Below, piece after piece: positions 33,045 through 41,996 of a stretch of 64,000 nucleotides of DNA (the stretch's first letter is position 1; every line of letters begins with the position of its first letter). Origin of the DNA: Lactimicrobium massiliense (GTDB taxonomy: Bacteria; Bacillota_I; Bacilli_A; Erysipelotrichales; Erysipelotrichaceae). The stretch spans positions 372,001 through 436,000 of the forward strand of contig NZ_OUNG01000001.1 in assembly GCF_900343155.1 (NCBI RefSeq). The letters are read 5' to 3'. The notes beneath the pieces are model-generated. The model was not told the DNA's origin, searched no databases, and saw nothing but the letters and a program-made list of their open reading frames with translations. The translations under genes and the position numbers were made by a program.

Positions 33045-34271
33045 TCACAACCCCGGTGGCGCTAATACGCATTCCGCCAATCTCTTCAGATCCGTTTTCA
33101 GATAAACGCCTGTGACATCCATATCGGAATGGCCAAGGACTTCAGAAATAACAGGAAGTGGGGTACCCATTTCCAATAACATAGTTCCTGCCGAGTGCCT
33201 GAGAGAATGAAAACCAGAATGTTTATTCTTGTCCCTGCGGATTCCAGCCTTATTCATGTATTGAAATATGACATTGCTTAAATGATCATTATCTGGGAAA
33301 TGGTCGAAGGGAGGCATGTGCTTGATGAAAACATAATCAGAACCATCGTATTTGGGTCTGCCATTCTGGATATAGTCAATAACTGCCCAGCCAACAGGTT
33401 CAGGAATAGGCAGTGTCAATGGTTTATGTGTTTTGTTTTGAATGATATTAAGTGTTTTGGACTCCCAATCAAAGTTACTGAATCTAAGATCTTTGATGTC
33501 CCCTACACGGAAGCCCAAAACGCATGCAATCAGGATCATTGCATAATTCCTTTTACCAATAGGGCTTGAACGATCAATGACACTAATCAATCGCTTGATT
33601 TCATCAAGCGTCCAGGCGGAAGGGATTTTTGCGCTTTTTGAAATCGGCGCCATATGAATCATCGAGGGTATATCTTCAGTGAGTATTTGTTGGCTGATCA
33701 AATATCTAAGGAAATGTCGTAATCCGCAAATCTTTTGTTCAACCGATTTATAGCTTAAGCCCGCAAAAGTGTGGATATACAGATTACAAAGCTCAAGATT
33801 CAAGCCGCTCAGATCATAAACATCTTTTTGATTTAGATAGTCCAGAAATTCCGTTGCCGTACATTCATAATGCTTTACAGTGCATTTAGACAGTTCGCCC
33901 GATTTCAAATATGTCAGATAACCATTGTAAATCTCCAGATGTTCTTTACAGATCTGTATTGGATTGTGTGATGCGTAATATCGACGTGTGAGAACTTGAT
34001 AAATCCTGTAATCTTCAAGCATATTGACAACGCGTAACAGCTGCACACGCTGTTGTGATAGTGTTCCGTCGTTATATCGTGTTTTCAAACCATACTGCTT
34101 TTCAAGGTAACGTAGACCCTTCTCAATGTCGAATGAAGTATCGCCATATGTCTCATTGAGGAAAGATCCAATCTTAGTCCATTCACGCTGGTAAAACTGA
34201 ATGGTTACTGGATTGTAGTTATTTTTGTTGAGTAACTGTATTAAACCTGCCGTTATTTCTTCCAGCCTCAT
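33045..34271 (-). CDS. RIT tyrosine recombinase A (first gene)
   Basis: A 408-residue tyrosine recombinase, longest of the three, with an extended N-terminal region (about 110 residues) before the core-binding domain. Catalytic residues: Arg in LGFRVGDIKDLR, Lys in NKTHKPL, HSLRHSAGTM, LGHSDMDV and Tyr in GVYLKTD. As the first gene it follows about 200 bases of non-coding element end that should hold the promoter. The frame is intact. Confidence 0.92.
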   Translation of the reverse strand: MRLEEITAGLIQLLNKNNYNPVTIQFYQREWTKIGSFLNETYGDTSFDIEKGLRYLEKQYGLKTRYNDGTLSQQRVQLLRVVNMLEDYRIYQVLTRRYYASHNPIQICKEHLEIYNGYLTYLKSGELSKCTVKHYECTATEFLDYLNQKDVYDLSGLNLELCNLYIHTFAGLSYKSVEQKICGLRHFLRYLISQQILTEDIPSMIHMAPISKSAKIPSAWTLDEIKRLISVIDRSSPIGKRNYAMILIACVLGFRVGDIKDLRFSNFDWESKTLNIIQNKTHKPLTLPIPEPVGWAVIDYIQNGRPKYDGSDYVFIKHMPPFDHFPDNDHLSNVIFQYMNKAGIRRDKNKHSGFHSLRHSAGTMLLEMGTPLPVISEVLGHSDMDVTGVYLKTDLKRLAECVLAPPGL

Positions 34272-34390
34272 GTCCGATTCTCCTTTCTAAGATGTGGCAT
34301 CTTCAATATCAAGATAGATAGAAAATCGGTTCATTATAAGTCTTATAGTCAGCCTTTTGCAGAGTCATAATGAAAGAAGAGGGATCAGTA

Positions 34391-34474
34391 TTATGTGGAG
34401 ATAATCAGAACAGTGGTGGGAGATAACACGGATATAATCCGGTTAACTCGGCATAATGCAATACTCTACATAAG
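34391..34474 (-). repeat. Right end of the RIT element, recombinase-site array
   Basis: TTATGTGGAG at 34391-34400 is followed by inverted copies CTCGGCATAA at 34447-34456 and CTCTACATAA at 34464-34473. The terminal 32 bases (34443-34474) are an inverted version of 30979-31010. The remaining 200-base stretch from 34272 holds no gene. Confidence 0.7.
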
Positions 34475-34475
34475 G

Positions 34476-35169
34476 ATCTCCGATTTCTCCACTGCTGGCA
34501 AATGTCTATCTGAATGAATTCGACAAGGAACTTGAATCCAGAGGTCTGCACTTTACCAGATACGCAGATGACTGCATCATCTGTGTCAGAAGTGAAGCAG
34601 CAGCCAACAGAGTGATGAAGTCGGTAACAAACTGGCTCGAAAAACGTCTTCGCGTACAGGTTAATGCAGCGAAAACAAAAGTAGCACGGCCTAACCAAAT
34701 CAAATATCTTGGACATTCCTTTTACTTCAAAGATGGAAAGTGGAGACCTAAGCCGCATATCAAATCATTGAAGAAGCTGGAATACAAGCTGGTGCCGCTG
34801 TTAACAAGGAAATATAACATTCCGATGGACCAGAGGATAACCAAAATAAATCAGGTTGTACGGGGATGGGTCAATTACTATCGTCTGTGTAACATGAAGA
34901 CGGCCCTGAAAAAGATTGACAGCTGGGTACGGCTGCATATCCGGATGATCTACTGGAAACAGTGGAAAACGGTCAGAAACCGGGCTAACCACCTGTACGC
35001 ACTTGGTATGAAAACATACTGGGCATGGCGTTATGCCAATACGCGTAAAGGAATCTATGCCTCGGGACTATTCCTAAGTCGCTGGATTACCAATGACCTC
35101 TTGAAAAGAGAGGCCGGATTGATCAGCTCGGAAGAGTATTTTACCTTGGTACATGTAACAGTGTTGTAA
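34476..35169 (+). pseudogene. Group II intron reverse transcriptase, 3' part
   Basis: The last 231 codons of the interrupted intron protein, starting SPISPLLANVYLNEFD. It holds the catalytic RYADDCIIC motif (RT5), the LGHSFYFKDGK region, and the maturase domain X with GWVNYYRLCN. The segment lacks its own start; an internal ATG at 34612 could only give a fragment without the active site. Stop at 35167-35169, directly before domain V. Confidence 0.92.
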
Positions 35170-35183
35170 TTTGTTGGTGTTTC

Positions 35184-35267
35184 GAACCGCCGGACGCCGA
35201 ACGGCTTCTCCGGTGGTGTGAGAGGAAAAAAAAGATGAGAGCTCACGCTCTCATCCTCCTACTCGAT
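35184..35267 (+). ncRNA. Group II intron domains V and VI
   Basis: ACCGCCGGA pairs with TCCGGTGGT around an inner GCC-GAAC-GGC hairpin, the compact domain V fold. GATGAGAG/CTCTCATC then forms domain VI, ending CTACTCGAT, the usual 3' boundary. This is the catalytic RNA core and could splice if a maturase were supplied in trans. Confidence 0.8.
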
Positions 35268-35293
35268 TCTAATCTGATCACTTACTATCCTAT

Positions 35294-36655
35294 TTAATAG
35301 GAATACGTGCCATCGGCAGGCAGATGATGCAGGATAGCTACAATGAACGGCAGTGAAACCAGTGCTGAAATGACTTGTGATACGGCCTGTGCACTCTCCA
35401 GTCCGCTTAAGCCAAACAGAGCTGTTAACAGCAGCACCGCCGGAATCATGACCAGGCCGCTGCGAAGAGCGGCAAGGAAAGTTGCCACTTTGGCTTTGCC
35501 AATGGACTGGAACAGCATGTTGCCAAAGACAGACAGTGGTTCCAGCCACAGGGCCAGGCACTGCCTGTGCATGGCATGGATACCGATTTCAATGACTTCC
35601 GGGTCGTTGCGGAAGAAGGCAACCATCTGGGCACCGGCAAACATGCCGGCAAAGCCAAGGACTGCCATGATGACAGTTCCCAGCAGTAAGCCAAACAGGA
35701 AGCCGTTCTTTACGCGGGAATAGATTCTGGCACCATAGTTGAATGCCGATACAGGCTGGAAGCCCTGGCCGATGCCAATGGATACACACAGCAGGAAATT
35801 CATGATGCGGTTGACGATGGAGATCGCCGCTACGGCGGCATCTCCATAGCCGCCTGCACATGTATTCAATACCATCATGGATACCGAGTTCAGTCCCTGG
35901 CGCATCAAAGACGGCATACCAACCGCAATAATATTGGAAGTAACTTCGCGGGTCGGCTTGAAGTAAGACCAGCCCATGCGGCTCTGTGTTTTGCCCTGCA
36001 GATATGGCAGCAGCAGAATTACGGCGCTGATGTATTGGGAGACTGCTGTGGAAAGACCGGCACCGGCGATACCCATATGGAAAACACGGATCAGCAGGGC
36101 ATCACCAAAGATATTCAGAATACCGCCGGTCGTCAGGCCGACCATGGCATAGAAGGCTTTGCCCTCATAGCGCAGGATGTTATTCATGACACAGCTGGAT
36201 GTAAATGCCGGTCCGGCAATCAGGATATAGAATGCATAGGTGCGGGCATAAGGCAGGATTGTTTCCGTTGAGCCAAGCAACCGCATAAACGGATTGATGA
36301 ATGCCATGCCAAGTGCCATGATGATCAATCCTGCAAAGATGGAAAGATAGAAACTGACAGCACTGTACTGTCTGGCTCCTTCAATATCTCTGGCACCCAA
36401 TCGGCGGGAAATGTTGGATCCGGCCCCATGGCCGAACATGAAGCCAAAGGCCTGCAGGATGGCCATCAGGCCAAACACAATGCCGGTGGCACCGGAAGCG
36501 CTGGTGCTGATCGTGCCAACAAAGTAGGTATCCGCCATGTTGTAGATGTTGGTGACCAGCATGGAAACAATGGTCGGGATACTCAGTGATAAGATCAGTT
36601 TTGATACCGGGGTCTTGACCATCCGGTTATATTGCTGTTCTGCATCTTGTTCCAT
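35294..36655 (-). CDS. MATE-family efflux transporter
   Basis: A 453-residue antiporter with twelve membrane segments, likely exporting drugs or metabolites against Na+ or H+. The N-terminal VSKLILSLSIPTIVSM, DTYFVG and the GAG-rich second segment are characteristic of the NorM/DinF group, and the two halves are homologous. It lies alone and converges on the group II intron. No ribosome binding site is present; TATAAT lies 7 bases before the ATG, a leaderless arrangement. Confidence 0.93.
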   Translation of the reverse strand: MEQDAEQQYNRMVKTPVSKLILSLSIPTIVSMLVTNIYNMADTYFVGTISTSASGATGIVFGLMAILQAFGFMFGHGAGSNISRRLGARDIEGARQYSAVSFYLSIFAGLIIMALGMAFINPFMRLLGSTETILPYARTYAFYILIAGPAFTSSCVMNNILRYEGKAFYAMVGLTTGGILNIFGDALLIRVFHMGIAGAGLSTAVSQYISAVILLLPYLQGKTQSRMGWSYFKPTREVTSNIIAVGMPSLMRQGLNSVSMMVLNTCAGGYGDAAVAAISIVNRIMNFLLCVSIGIGQGFQPVSAFNYGARIYSRVKNGFLFGLLLGTVIMAVLGFAGMFAGAQMVAFFRNDPEVIEIGIHAMHRQCLALWLEPLSVFGNMLFQSIGKAKVATFLAALRSGLVMIPAVLLLTALFGLSGLESAQAVSQVISALVSLPFIVAILHHLPADGTYSY

Positions 36656-36699
36656 GGGTGCAATTATAACCAGAATTTTACCGTTCTGTGATTTTTTTA

Positions 36700-37647
36700 T
36701 TACAGTTGTTTTTCATACAGCACACTGTCATCAAAACTGGATGTATCCGGAACACATGTATACATCATCATTTCTGACAGCTCGTTATTCAACTGTCTGA
36801 CAGTGCGGATCACACCGTCTGCACCCTCCTGCAGCAGTGGTTTCAGAATCACTCTGCCAAGCGATACCGCATCCGCACCAAGGGCAAGCGTCTTGTAGCA
36901 GTCATAGCCGCTTGCAAGGCCGCAGTCACAGAAGATGGCAACCCCGCTGCCCGCCAGTGCTTTTTTAATGTCTTTGAGCATCGCCGCCGGAGGCATACCG
37001 CACGGAATGCGGCCGTGGTGGTGGGAAACCACAATCGCAGCACAGCCAGCTTCTTTGGCTTTCACAGCATCCGTCACACTCAGCACGCCTTTTGCCACAA
37101 ACGGCACGGCACTGTGCTGGCAGTATTCCTTCAGATCCGCAAAGTATACCGGACCTAAAGGCATGCCATCCACGACATCATAGCCGCCATCTTTGCCGGC
37201 AATGTGATCAATGTCGACGCCAACCGCAACGGCCCCCTGATCACAGGCAAAATCAATCTGTTCCAGGATCGTATCATGATCCGCAAAAGGCTTGATAATC
37301 CGCACCGTATCGGCACCTGTTTCCATGATGCGCGCAAAGGTTTCATCTGATTCCATGCCGACCCAGTTCAGCATATGCAATTGCTTTGCAGCAAGCGCAT
37401 ATGCCTCCATCGGCATATGGCCATTTTCACCAACTTTATTCAAATGTGAAAAGGCAGGCATCATCAGCGGCGTATCATACGTACGGCCAAAGATCTTTGT
37501 ATGCAGATCCGGCTTGACGCTGTCAATCACCCGCATCTCTACCAGCATATGATCCAGATAACGCCGGTTATGCACATTGGCATCATCCTCTCTGCCATCC
37601 GTTACCGGAATCAGTCCCTTGGGTCCCGGCCATTTCTCTTCACTCAT
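36700..37647 (-). CDS. FMN-dependent alpha-hydroxy acid oxidase/dehydrogenase-like protein
   Basis: A 315-residue TIM-barrel flavoprotein related to lactate oxidase and type 2 isopentenyl isomerase-like enzymes. FMN contacts are seen in PAFSHL, KGVLSVTDA, FCDCGLASGYD and SLGRVILKPLL. The usual active-site block SNHGGRQ is replaced by SHHHGRIPCG near residue 208, so a typical 2-hydroxy acid substrate is uncertain. AGGAGG precedes the ATG. It lies 44 bases upstream of the MATE gene on the same strand. Confidence 0.8.
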   Translation of the reverse strand: MSEEKWPGPKGLIPVTDGREDDANVHNRRYLDHMLVEMRVIDSVKPDLHTKIFGRTYDTPLMMPAFSHLNKVGENGHMPMEAYALAAKQLHMLNWVGMESDETFARIMETGADTVRIIKPFADHDTILEQIDFACDQGAVAVGVDIDHIAGKDGGYDVVDGMPLGPVYFADLKEYCQHSAVPFVAKGVLSVTDAVKAKEAGCAAIVVSHHHGRIPCGMPPAAMLKDIKKALAGSGVAIFCDCGLASGYDCYKTLALGADAVSLGRVILKPLLQEGADGVIRTVRQLNNELSEMMMYTCVPDTSSFDDSVLYEKQL

Positions 37648-37701
37648 CTTTTACTCCTCCTGTTCAGCTTCATTGTAGCCCTGTTTCACTTTGTTCTGCC
37701 A

Positions 37702-37739
37702 CAAGAAAACCCCGCCGCTGCATCACAGGCTTCGGGGTT
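37702..37739 (-). terminator. Terminator of the oligopeptide-binding protein gene
   Basis: On the minus strand AACCCCG and CGGGGTT form the stem with an 18-base interior that can partly fold, followed by TTCTTGT. It starts 23 bases after the stop codon. Confidence 0.65.
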
Positions 37740-37761
37740 CTCTTATCATATTCTGCTGTAC

Positions 37762-39387
37762 TCAGGCTTCTTTCTTGACGTGGCGGTAGCTTGTTGTACT
37801 GACCGTCAGGATATAGCCGCTCACCTTCGGATTGATCATCAGGGCACCGCCGTTCTGATAGATCGGCACACAGGCATAATCATCCAGAAGCACTTTCTCA
37901 GCCGCGATCAGATCATTCCAGCGTGCTTGGGAATCTGCCGCATCTTCCCCGGTTTCTGCCTGATCAAGCAGCGCATCATATTCACTGTTGAAATAGGAAC
38001 CGGTATACCCTGGAGAATTGGACTTGTACAGATCCAGGAAGGTCTGTGGATCATCATAGTCAGGTCCCCATCTGGTCAGGCCGATCTCATAGTCATTGCT
38101 GTTCATCAGCTGCAGTCTTGTCTTCTTGGGCCTGCTGTCAAGGGAAACTGTCAGACCAGGCAGATTTGTCTGCAGCTGTGACTGCAGGTTTTCAGCCACG
38201 GCCTTGCACTCCTCAGAGTCATCATACAGCAGCGTAATGCTCACATCCCCGCCAAGGGCTTCCTTTGCCCTTGCATAGGCGGCCTGTGCTTCTGCTACAT
38301 CTTCGCTGATCAGATCACCGGCCGTATCACGGAAGTATGTGCCATCCGGTCCCGAAGCAAACTGCTGGGGAATAAATCCCTGGGCTGCCACAGAACCATC
38401 CTTCAATACATTATCGGTAATGCTTGTGCGGTCAATAGCCTTGGAAATGGCTTCACGCAGATCCTTGTTCTGGAAGCGTTCATCCGTGAAGTTAAACGCA
38501 AGTCTCCAGGAAGAGCCCTGCATTCTGGTTGTAAAGCCAGCTTCATTCTTCATGGCATCTACCTGTTCACTTGTCAATGTCACAAAGTCAATATTGCCGC
38601 TCTGATATTCCAGCAGTGCAGACTGCGTATCCTGCAGGAAGCGGATGCGGATCTGATCTGTATAGATCGTATCTTTGCCCCAGTAATCGGGATTCTTGGT
38701 AAAGGTATACTGGTTGCCCGTTTCCCAGTCGGTCATTGTATATGGCCCGCAATACAGCAGGTCATCCACACTCTGGGCATAATTGTCACCCTCAGATTCA
38801 TAGAATTTCTGGTTCAGCGGGAAGAAAGACGGGAAACTCATCAGTGAAAGCATGAAGGAACACGGCAGGCTCAGATGTACGACAAACGTCTGATCATCGG
38901 TGGCTTCTACACCAAGTTCACTGACCGGCAGTGTACCGGCAATGACTTCATCTGCATTTTCAACATGGATCGCCGAAGCAATGAAGTTATATTCCGATGC
39001 GGTATCAGGATCCACAAGCCGCTGCCAGCCATAAACAAAATCAGCAGCCGTGACGGGATCGCCATTGGACCACTTGATACCATCCCGCAGATGGAATGTA
39101 TAGGTCTTGCCATCATTCGAAATATCCCAGCTCTCTGCCAGATCCGGCTGGGCTTCCCCGTTTTCATCACGCTCTGTCAGGCCTGACTCACATAAGCCCT
39201 GCATGACAAAGGATGTACCATCGGTTGCTGTTTCATAGTCCATCGTATTCAGGTCCGCATCCACCGCAATTGTCACAAGACTGGAACTGCTGGATGTTGA
39301 GGCAGACGATGGCGTGGCCGCCGCCGTGCCGCAGGATGCCAGCAGTGCGGCAGTCAGGCCTAGAAAACCAATACTTCTTGCATGCAT
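37762..39387 (-). CDS. Oligopeptide ABC transporter substrate-binding lipoprotein (OppA-like)
   Basis: A 541-residue extracytoplasmic binding protein of SBP family 5. MHARSIGFLGLTAALLASCG is a lipoprotein signal with lipobox LLASC, followed by a Ser/Thr-rich spacer. The body shows the family signature WSNGDPVTAADFVYGWQRL near residue 107 and the usual GPYTMTDWETG region. It delivers peptides to an Opp permease, but no permease or ATPase genes are adjacent, so it is an orphan that shares a system elsewhere. GAGGGA precedes the ATG. Confidence 0.92.
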   Translation of the reverse strand: MHARSIGFLGLTAALLASCGTAAATPSSASTSSSSSLVTIAVDADLNTMDYETATDGTSFVMQGLCESGLTERDENGEAQPDLAESWDISNDGKTYTFHLRDGIKWSNGDPVTAADFVYGWQRLVDPDTASEYNFIASAIHVENADEVIAGTLPVSELGVEATDDQTFVVHLSLPCSFMLSLMSFPSFFPLNQKFYESEGDNYAQSVDDLLYCGPYTMTDWETGNQYTFTKNPDYWGKDTIYTDQIRIRFLQDTQSALLEYQSGNIDFVTLTSEQVDAMKNEAGFTTRMQGSSWRLAFNFTDERFQNKDLREAISKAIDRTSITDNVLKDGSVAAQGFIPQQFASGPDGTYFRDTAGDLISEDVAEAQAAYARAKEALGGDVSITLLYDDSEECKAVAENLQSQLQTNLPGLTVSLDSRPKKTRLQLMNSNDYEIGLTRWGPDYDDPQTFLDLYKSNSPGYTGSYFNSEYDALLDQAETGEDAADSQARWNDLIAAEKVLLDDYACVPIYQNGGALMINPKVSGYILTVSTTSYRHVKKEA

Positions 39388-39512
39388 AATACTTTCCCTC
39401 TCTTTCTATGAGCGAAAGTGTAGTCTTCCCAAAGCACGGCCTCAAGAAAATGCAAGATGTTTCTGTAAGAAGGATGGCATTATTTTCGAATAAAATGTAA
39501 ATTGTTGCAATT

Positions 39513-39536
39513 AAAAAAGATGGCCCGAAGGCCATC
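39513..39536 (-). terminator. Terminator of the 49-residue gene
   Basis: On the minus strand GATGGCC-TTCG-GGCCATC, a 7-bp stem with a stable TTCG loop, followed by TTTTTT. Confidence 0.93.
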
Positions 39537-39550
39537 CTAGCTTGCAAGAC

Positions 39551-39700
39551 TCAGAATACTTTGTGGTCCATGATTCTGATCTGACCATTATGTTCCAGAT
39601 TTTTCAATACGTGGAAATCAACTTCAGACATATAGGCATGGACAACAGAATTCTGTGTCTCGTAAGTAACAACAAAAACGTCACTCTTACGATTCATCAT
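39551..39700 (-). CDS. 49-residue hypothetical protein
   Basis: A short frame encodes 49 residues beginning MMNRKSDVFVVTYETQNSVV with alternating hydrophobic residues, predicted beta-rich, and ending MDHKVF. AAAGGAA sits 6 bases before the first of two ATGs and a strong terminator starts 14 bases after the stop, so it is a self-contained gene. No signal peptide, membrane segment or known family is recognised. It lies between the YdbC-like gene and the OppA-like gene, on the same strand. Confidence 0.65.
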   Translation of the reverse strand: MMNRKSDVFVVTYETQNSVVHAYMSEVDFHVLKNLEHNGQIRIMDHKVF

Positions 39701-39777
39701 TCTATTTCCTTTCTGTAACGCTTGAATGCTTACGATGATATGTTAGCAGTTGATTCCTTCACTTGCAAATGTGATGC

Positions 39778-40035
39778 TCAGTCTTCCAGATCCTGCATAT
39801 CATTCAGCAAGTTCTTCAGCTCTTTCAGCTCATCCAGCGTAAACGTAATGCCCTTCCCCATGCGGCGGGTGCCATCACTCATCTTTGACCAGTTGCGCAG
39901 ATCATACACCGGTTCCCCGTCATTGTAGCTGATCAGATTTAATTCTTTTGTATACACACTGCCGGTTCTGGCCTCTTTCTTACTTACAGTCCCAAAAGAC
40001 TGCTCAATATCATAATGAAACTCACTGTCCGCCAT
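39778..40035 (-). CDS. YdbC-family PC4-like ssDNA-binding protein
   Basis: An 85-residue protein of the YdbC/PC4 (p15 coactivator) fold. The core VYTKELNLISYNDGEPVYDLRNW, interrupted here for length as TKELNLISYN and EPVYDLRNWS, and the later MGKGITFTLDELKEL are the family hallmarks. Relatives bind single-stranded DNA as dimers and are thought to act in transcription or DNA repair. AGGAGGG lies before the ATG. It is followed on the same strand by the 49-residue gene. Confidence 0.85.
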   Translation of the reverse strand: MADSEFHYDIEQSFGTVSKKEARTGSVYTKELNLISYNDGEPVYDLRNWSKMSDGTRRMGKGITFTLDELKELKNLLNDMQDLED

Positions 40036-40076
40036 GATAATCCCTCCTGTGTTTTCTCACATGATACATGCCTGCA

Positions 40077-40271
40077 TCATCTGGATGCAATACCTTTGGC
40101 AAAGAAAGCAAAGCCAATGCCATCATTGCCGGCATAAGATCCAATGACAGCACCCATGCGGGAAATCAGGAAGGAAGCAGGATCCTTTCCCTCATACAGG
40201 ACCGCAGAATCTTTGATATATTTCTGCAGCATGTGATCGTCAAAGCCAGAGTACACCATGCCAAAAGGCTC
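40077..40271 (-). pseudogene. degV-family gene, 3' fragment
   Basis: The final 64 residues of a DegV/FakB-type fatty-acid-binding protein, with IGSYAGNDGIGFAFF, the C-terminal lipid-pocket motif of the family. It is cut off from the middle part by the IS4-family element. Rejoining the three parts (44743-44591, 42506-41997, 40271-40077) gives 286 codons in one frame, the normal DegV length. Confidence 0.88.
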
Positions 40272-40311
40272 CTCCAGATGCCAATGTCATTAAGTTAGGG
40301 CTTGATGATTG

Positions 40312-40351
40312 AAACGCTTTGTATTTTGTAAGAATACAAGGCGTTTTTTTT
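40312..40351 (+). terminator. Terminator-like hairpin inside the left end of the IS4-family element
   Basis: AAACGC and TTGTATT pair with AATACAA and GCGTTT around a 7-base loop, followed by a run of T. It can shield the transposase gene from outside promoters. Confidence 0.6.
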
Positions 40352-40462
40352 GATGGCCAAAAGGTCCGTATTTTTTTGGATGATTTTCTAAAAAACACTT
40401 GACAGCCAAAAATCAGCCTTTTTTACACAATCCGAAGGAAATTGTAGGAGGAAAAATTCATT

Positions 40463-41767
40463 ATGATTTCCATTGATTCTGTTAAGTGCGTAGATGACAT
40501 TTTAGCCAAGGCCATTGATATGGTCGAGCAAAATATAAGCTGCTATTGTACGCAGCCAGGTGTTGACTTCACTCGGATACGTGCACTGCCCGCTGGTATT
40601 CTGATTCGCTTCCTTATCCAGAAACAGGCCAAGGCATTAAACCAGGAACTCTCTGATTTCTTTGTTTCCAAAGTCCCGCCGTCTGCTTCGGCTTTCTGCC
40701 AGCAGCGTTCAAAGCTCGATCCCGAAGCTCTTGAAAGAGTAATGCACTTAATGACTGAAAACATTCCTGGAACCAGATTCTTCAAAGGCTATCGTGTATT
40801 CGCTTGTGATGGATCAGATGTACGTATCCCTTATAACCCTGATGATCCAGAGACATTTCTGAAGAATGATGAGAACAGCCAGGGCTACAATCAGCTTCAT
40901 CTCAATGCTCTGTATGACGTTCTGAATCGCGTATATACAGACGCTATGATAGATACGAAACAGAAGTCTCATGAGAAAGGCGCTCTGCTTGATATGCTTA
41001 AAGCCCATGATCTGCCAGCCAAAACGATTATTACTGCTGACCGCGGCTACGAAAGCTATGAGCTGCTTGCCTATATGCTTGAAAACAGCATTCACTTCGC
41101 CATTCGTATAAAGGATATATTCAGCAGCGGGATCTTATCTGCCATTGATCTGCCAGATGAAGAATTCGATCGAGATATCACTCGTATATTGACAAGAAGC
41201 CAGACGAAAGAGATCAAGCAAAACAAGCAGAAATACGTATTCCTGCCATCAAACGTAAATTTCAGTTATCTGGATTTTGATCATCCGTTCTACAATATGA
41301 CTTTCCGTGTCGCCCGTTTCAAAATCACGGACGGTACTTATGAGTGCCTGGTTACGAATCTGCCCAAAGATGAATTTTCCATCACTGAGCTTAAGGAACT
41401 TTACCATATGCGCTGGGAGATTGAAGGTGCATTCCGCCACTTGAAATACGATACAAACATGGTTTACTTCAATTCAATCAAGCAGAAAAACGCAAGACAG
41501 GAAATCTATGCCGCTCTCATCATGTACAACTACACCCAGCTTCTGATCAATGCTGTGCCGGTAGAAAAGGATGGCAGAAAATGGACGTATCAGATTGCTT
41601 TTAAGCCTGCCGTTACGAATGCGCGATTATTCCTGAAGAAGCTTATTACGACAAAAGCATTCATAGACAGAATAAAAAACTTCCTGAGTCCCGTACGACC
41701 AGGAAGAAAGTTCAAGCGCAATATAAAGTCACAACCCGCAAGACTGTCACTCTATAGAGCTGCCTAA
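40463..41767 (+). CDS. IS4-family DDE transposase
   Basis: A 434-residue transposase. The catalytic acidic residues are probably in FACDGSDV near residue 115, ITADRGYES near 193 and the YHMRWEIEGAFRHLK block near 314, which is the Y-(2)-R-(3)-E-(6)-K signature of the IS4 family. A beta-strand insertion lies between the second and third acidic residues, as expected. GGAGG precedes the ATG. The frame is intact. Confidence 0.94.
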   Translation: MISIDSVKCVDDILAKAIDMVEQNISCYCTQPGVDFTRIRALPAGILIRFLIQKQAKALNQELSDFFVSKVPPSASAFCQQRSKLDPEALERVMHLMTENIPGTRFFKGYRVFACDGSDVRIPYNPDDPETFLKNDENSQGYNQLHLNALYDVLNRVYTDAMIDTKQKSHEKGALLDMLKAHDLPAKTIITADRGYESYELLAYMLENSIHFAIRIKDIFSSGILSAIDLPDEEFDRDITRILTRSQTKEIKQNKQKYVFLPSNVNFSYLDFDHPFYNMTFRVARFKITDGTYECLVTNLPKDEFSITELKELYHMRWEIEGAFRHLKYDTNMVYFNSIKQKNARQEIYAALIMYNYTQLLINAVPVEKDGRKWTYQIAFKPAVTNARLFLKKLITTKAFIDRIKNFLSPVRPGRKFKRNIKSQPARLSLYRAA

Positions 41768-41996
41768 GCAACTTCATTATACGAGGTCAGCCTTTGGATT
41801 CAATGATAAAGTGACAGATTGCTCAAAAGATGTTTTCGTCATGCCTTCTTTTCGAGAACCTCTGGATTGTCCTCTAAGAGCTGAGCAAAAAAGAAGCTGA
41901 GTCCTGAAGAATAACATTATTATTCTTCATCCAGCTTCTTAACTTAACGGGTCAAAATCTCAATATCACTTTCATGAGCTTATCTTAATGACATTG

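Larger units (their letters stand above)
30953..34475 (-). mobile_element. RIT element (recombinase in trio)
   Basis: Three tyrosine recombinase genes in tandem on one strand, nearly touching or overlapping, flanked by related inverted ends. This is the organisation described for RIT elements. The ends share CTTATGTAGAGT and an inner TATGC-GAGTTAA at 30979-31010 and, inverted, at 34443-34474. Excision of 3,523 bp exactly restores the reading frame of the host reverse transcriptase. A duplicated GG at the borders leaves a 2-bp ambiguity. The genes are intact, so the element may still be mobile. Confidence 0.9.
29829..35267 (+). mobile_element. Group II intron (group IIC-like), interrupted by a RIT element
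   Basis: The 5' end reads ACACCCGACATGGGTG, then GAGGGTGAAAGTCCC, the usual start of domain I in bacterial group II introns. An intron reverse transcriptase lies in domain IV, and domains V and VI are at 35184-35267. The intron starts right after the T-run of a terminator, the insertion habit of group IIC introns. A 3,523-bp element splits the reverse transcriptase, so the intron cannot now make its own protein. Ends are accurate to a few bases. No gene other than the reverse transcriptase lies in 29829-30368, which should be ribozyme domains I-III. Confidence 0.85.
40282..41996 (+). mobile_element. IS4-family insertion sequence, complete
   Basis: The inverted ends begin CAATGTCATTAAG at both borders (40282 and, inverted, 41996). 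The 10-bp CTCCAGATGC flanks both sides (40272-40281 and 41997-42006) as a target duplication, a length usual for IS4-like elements. Stem-loops at both ends (40312-40351 and about 41897-41938) may block outside transcription. The transposase is intact. The insertion is in degV. Confidence 0.92.
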
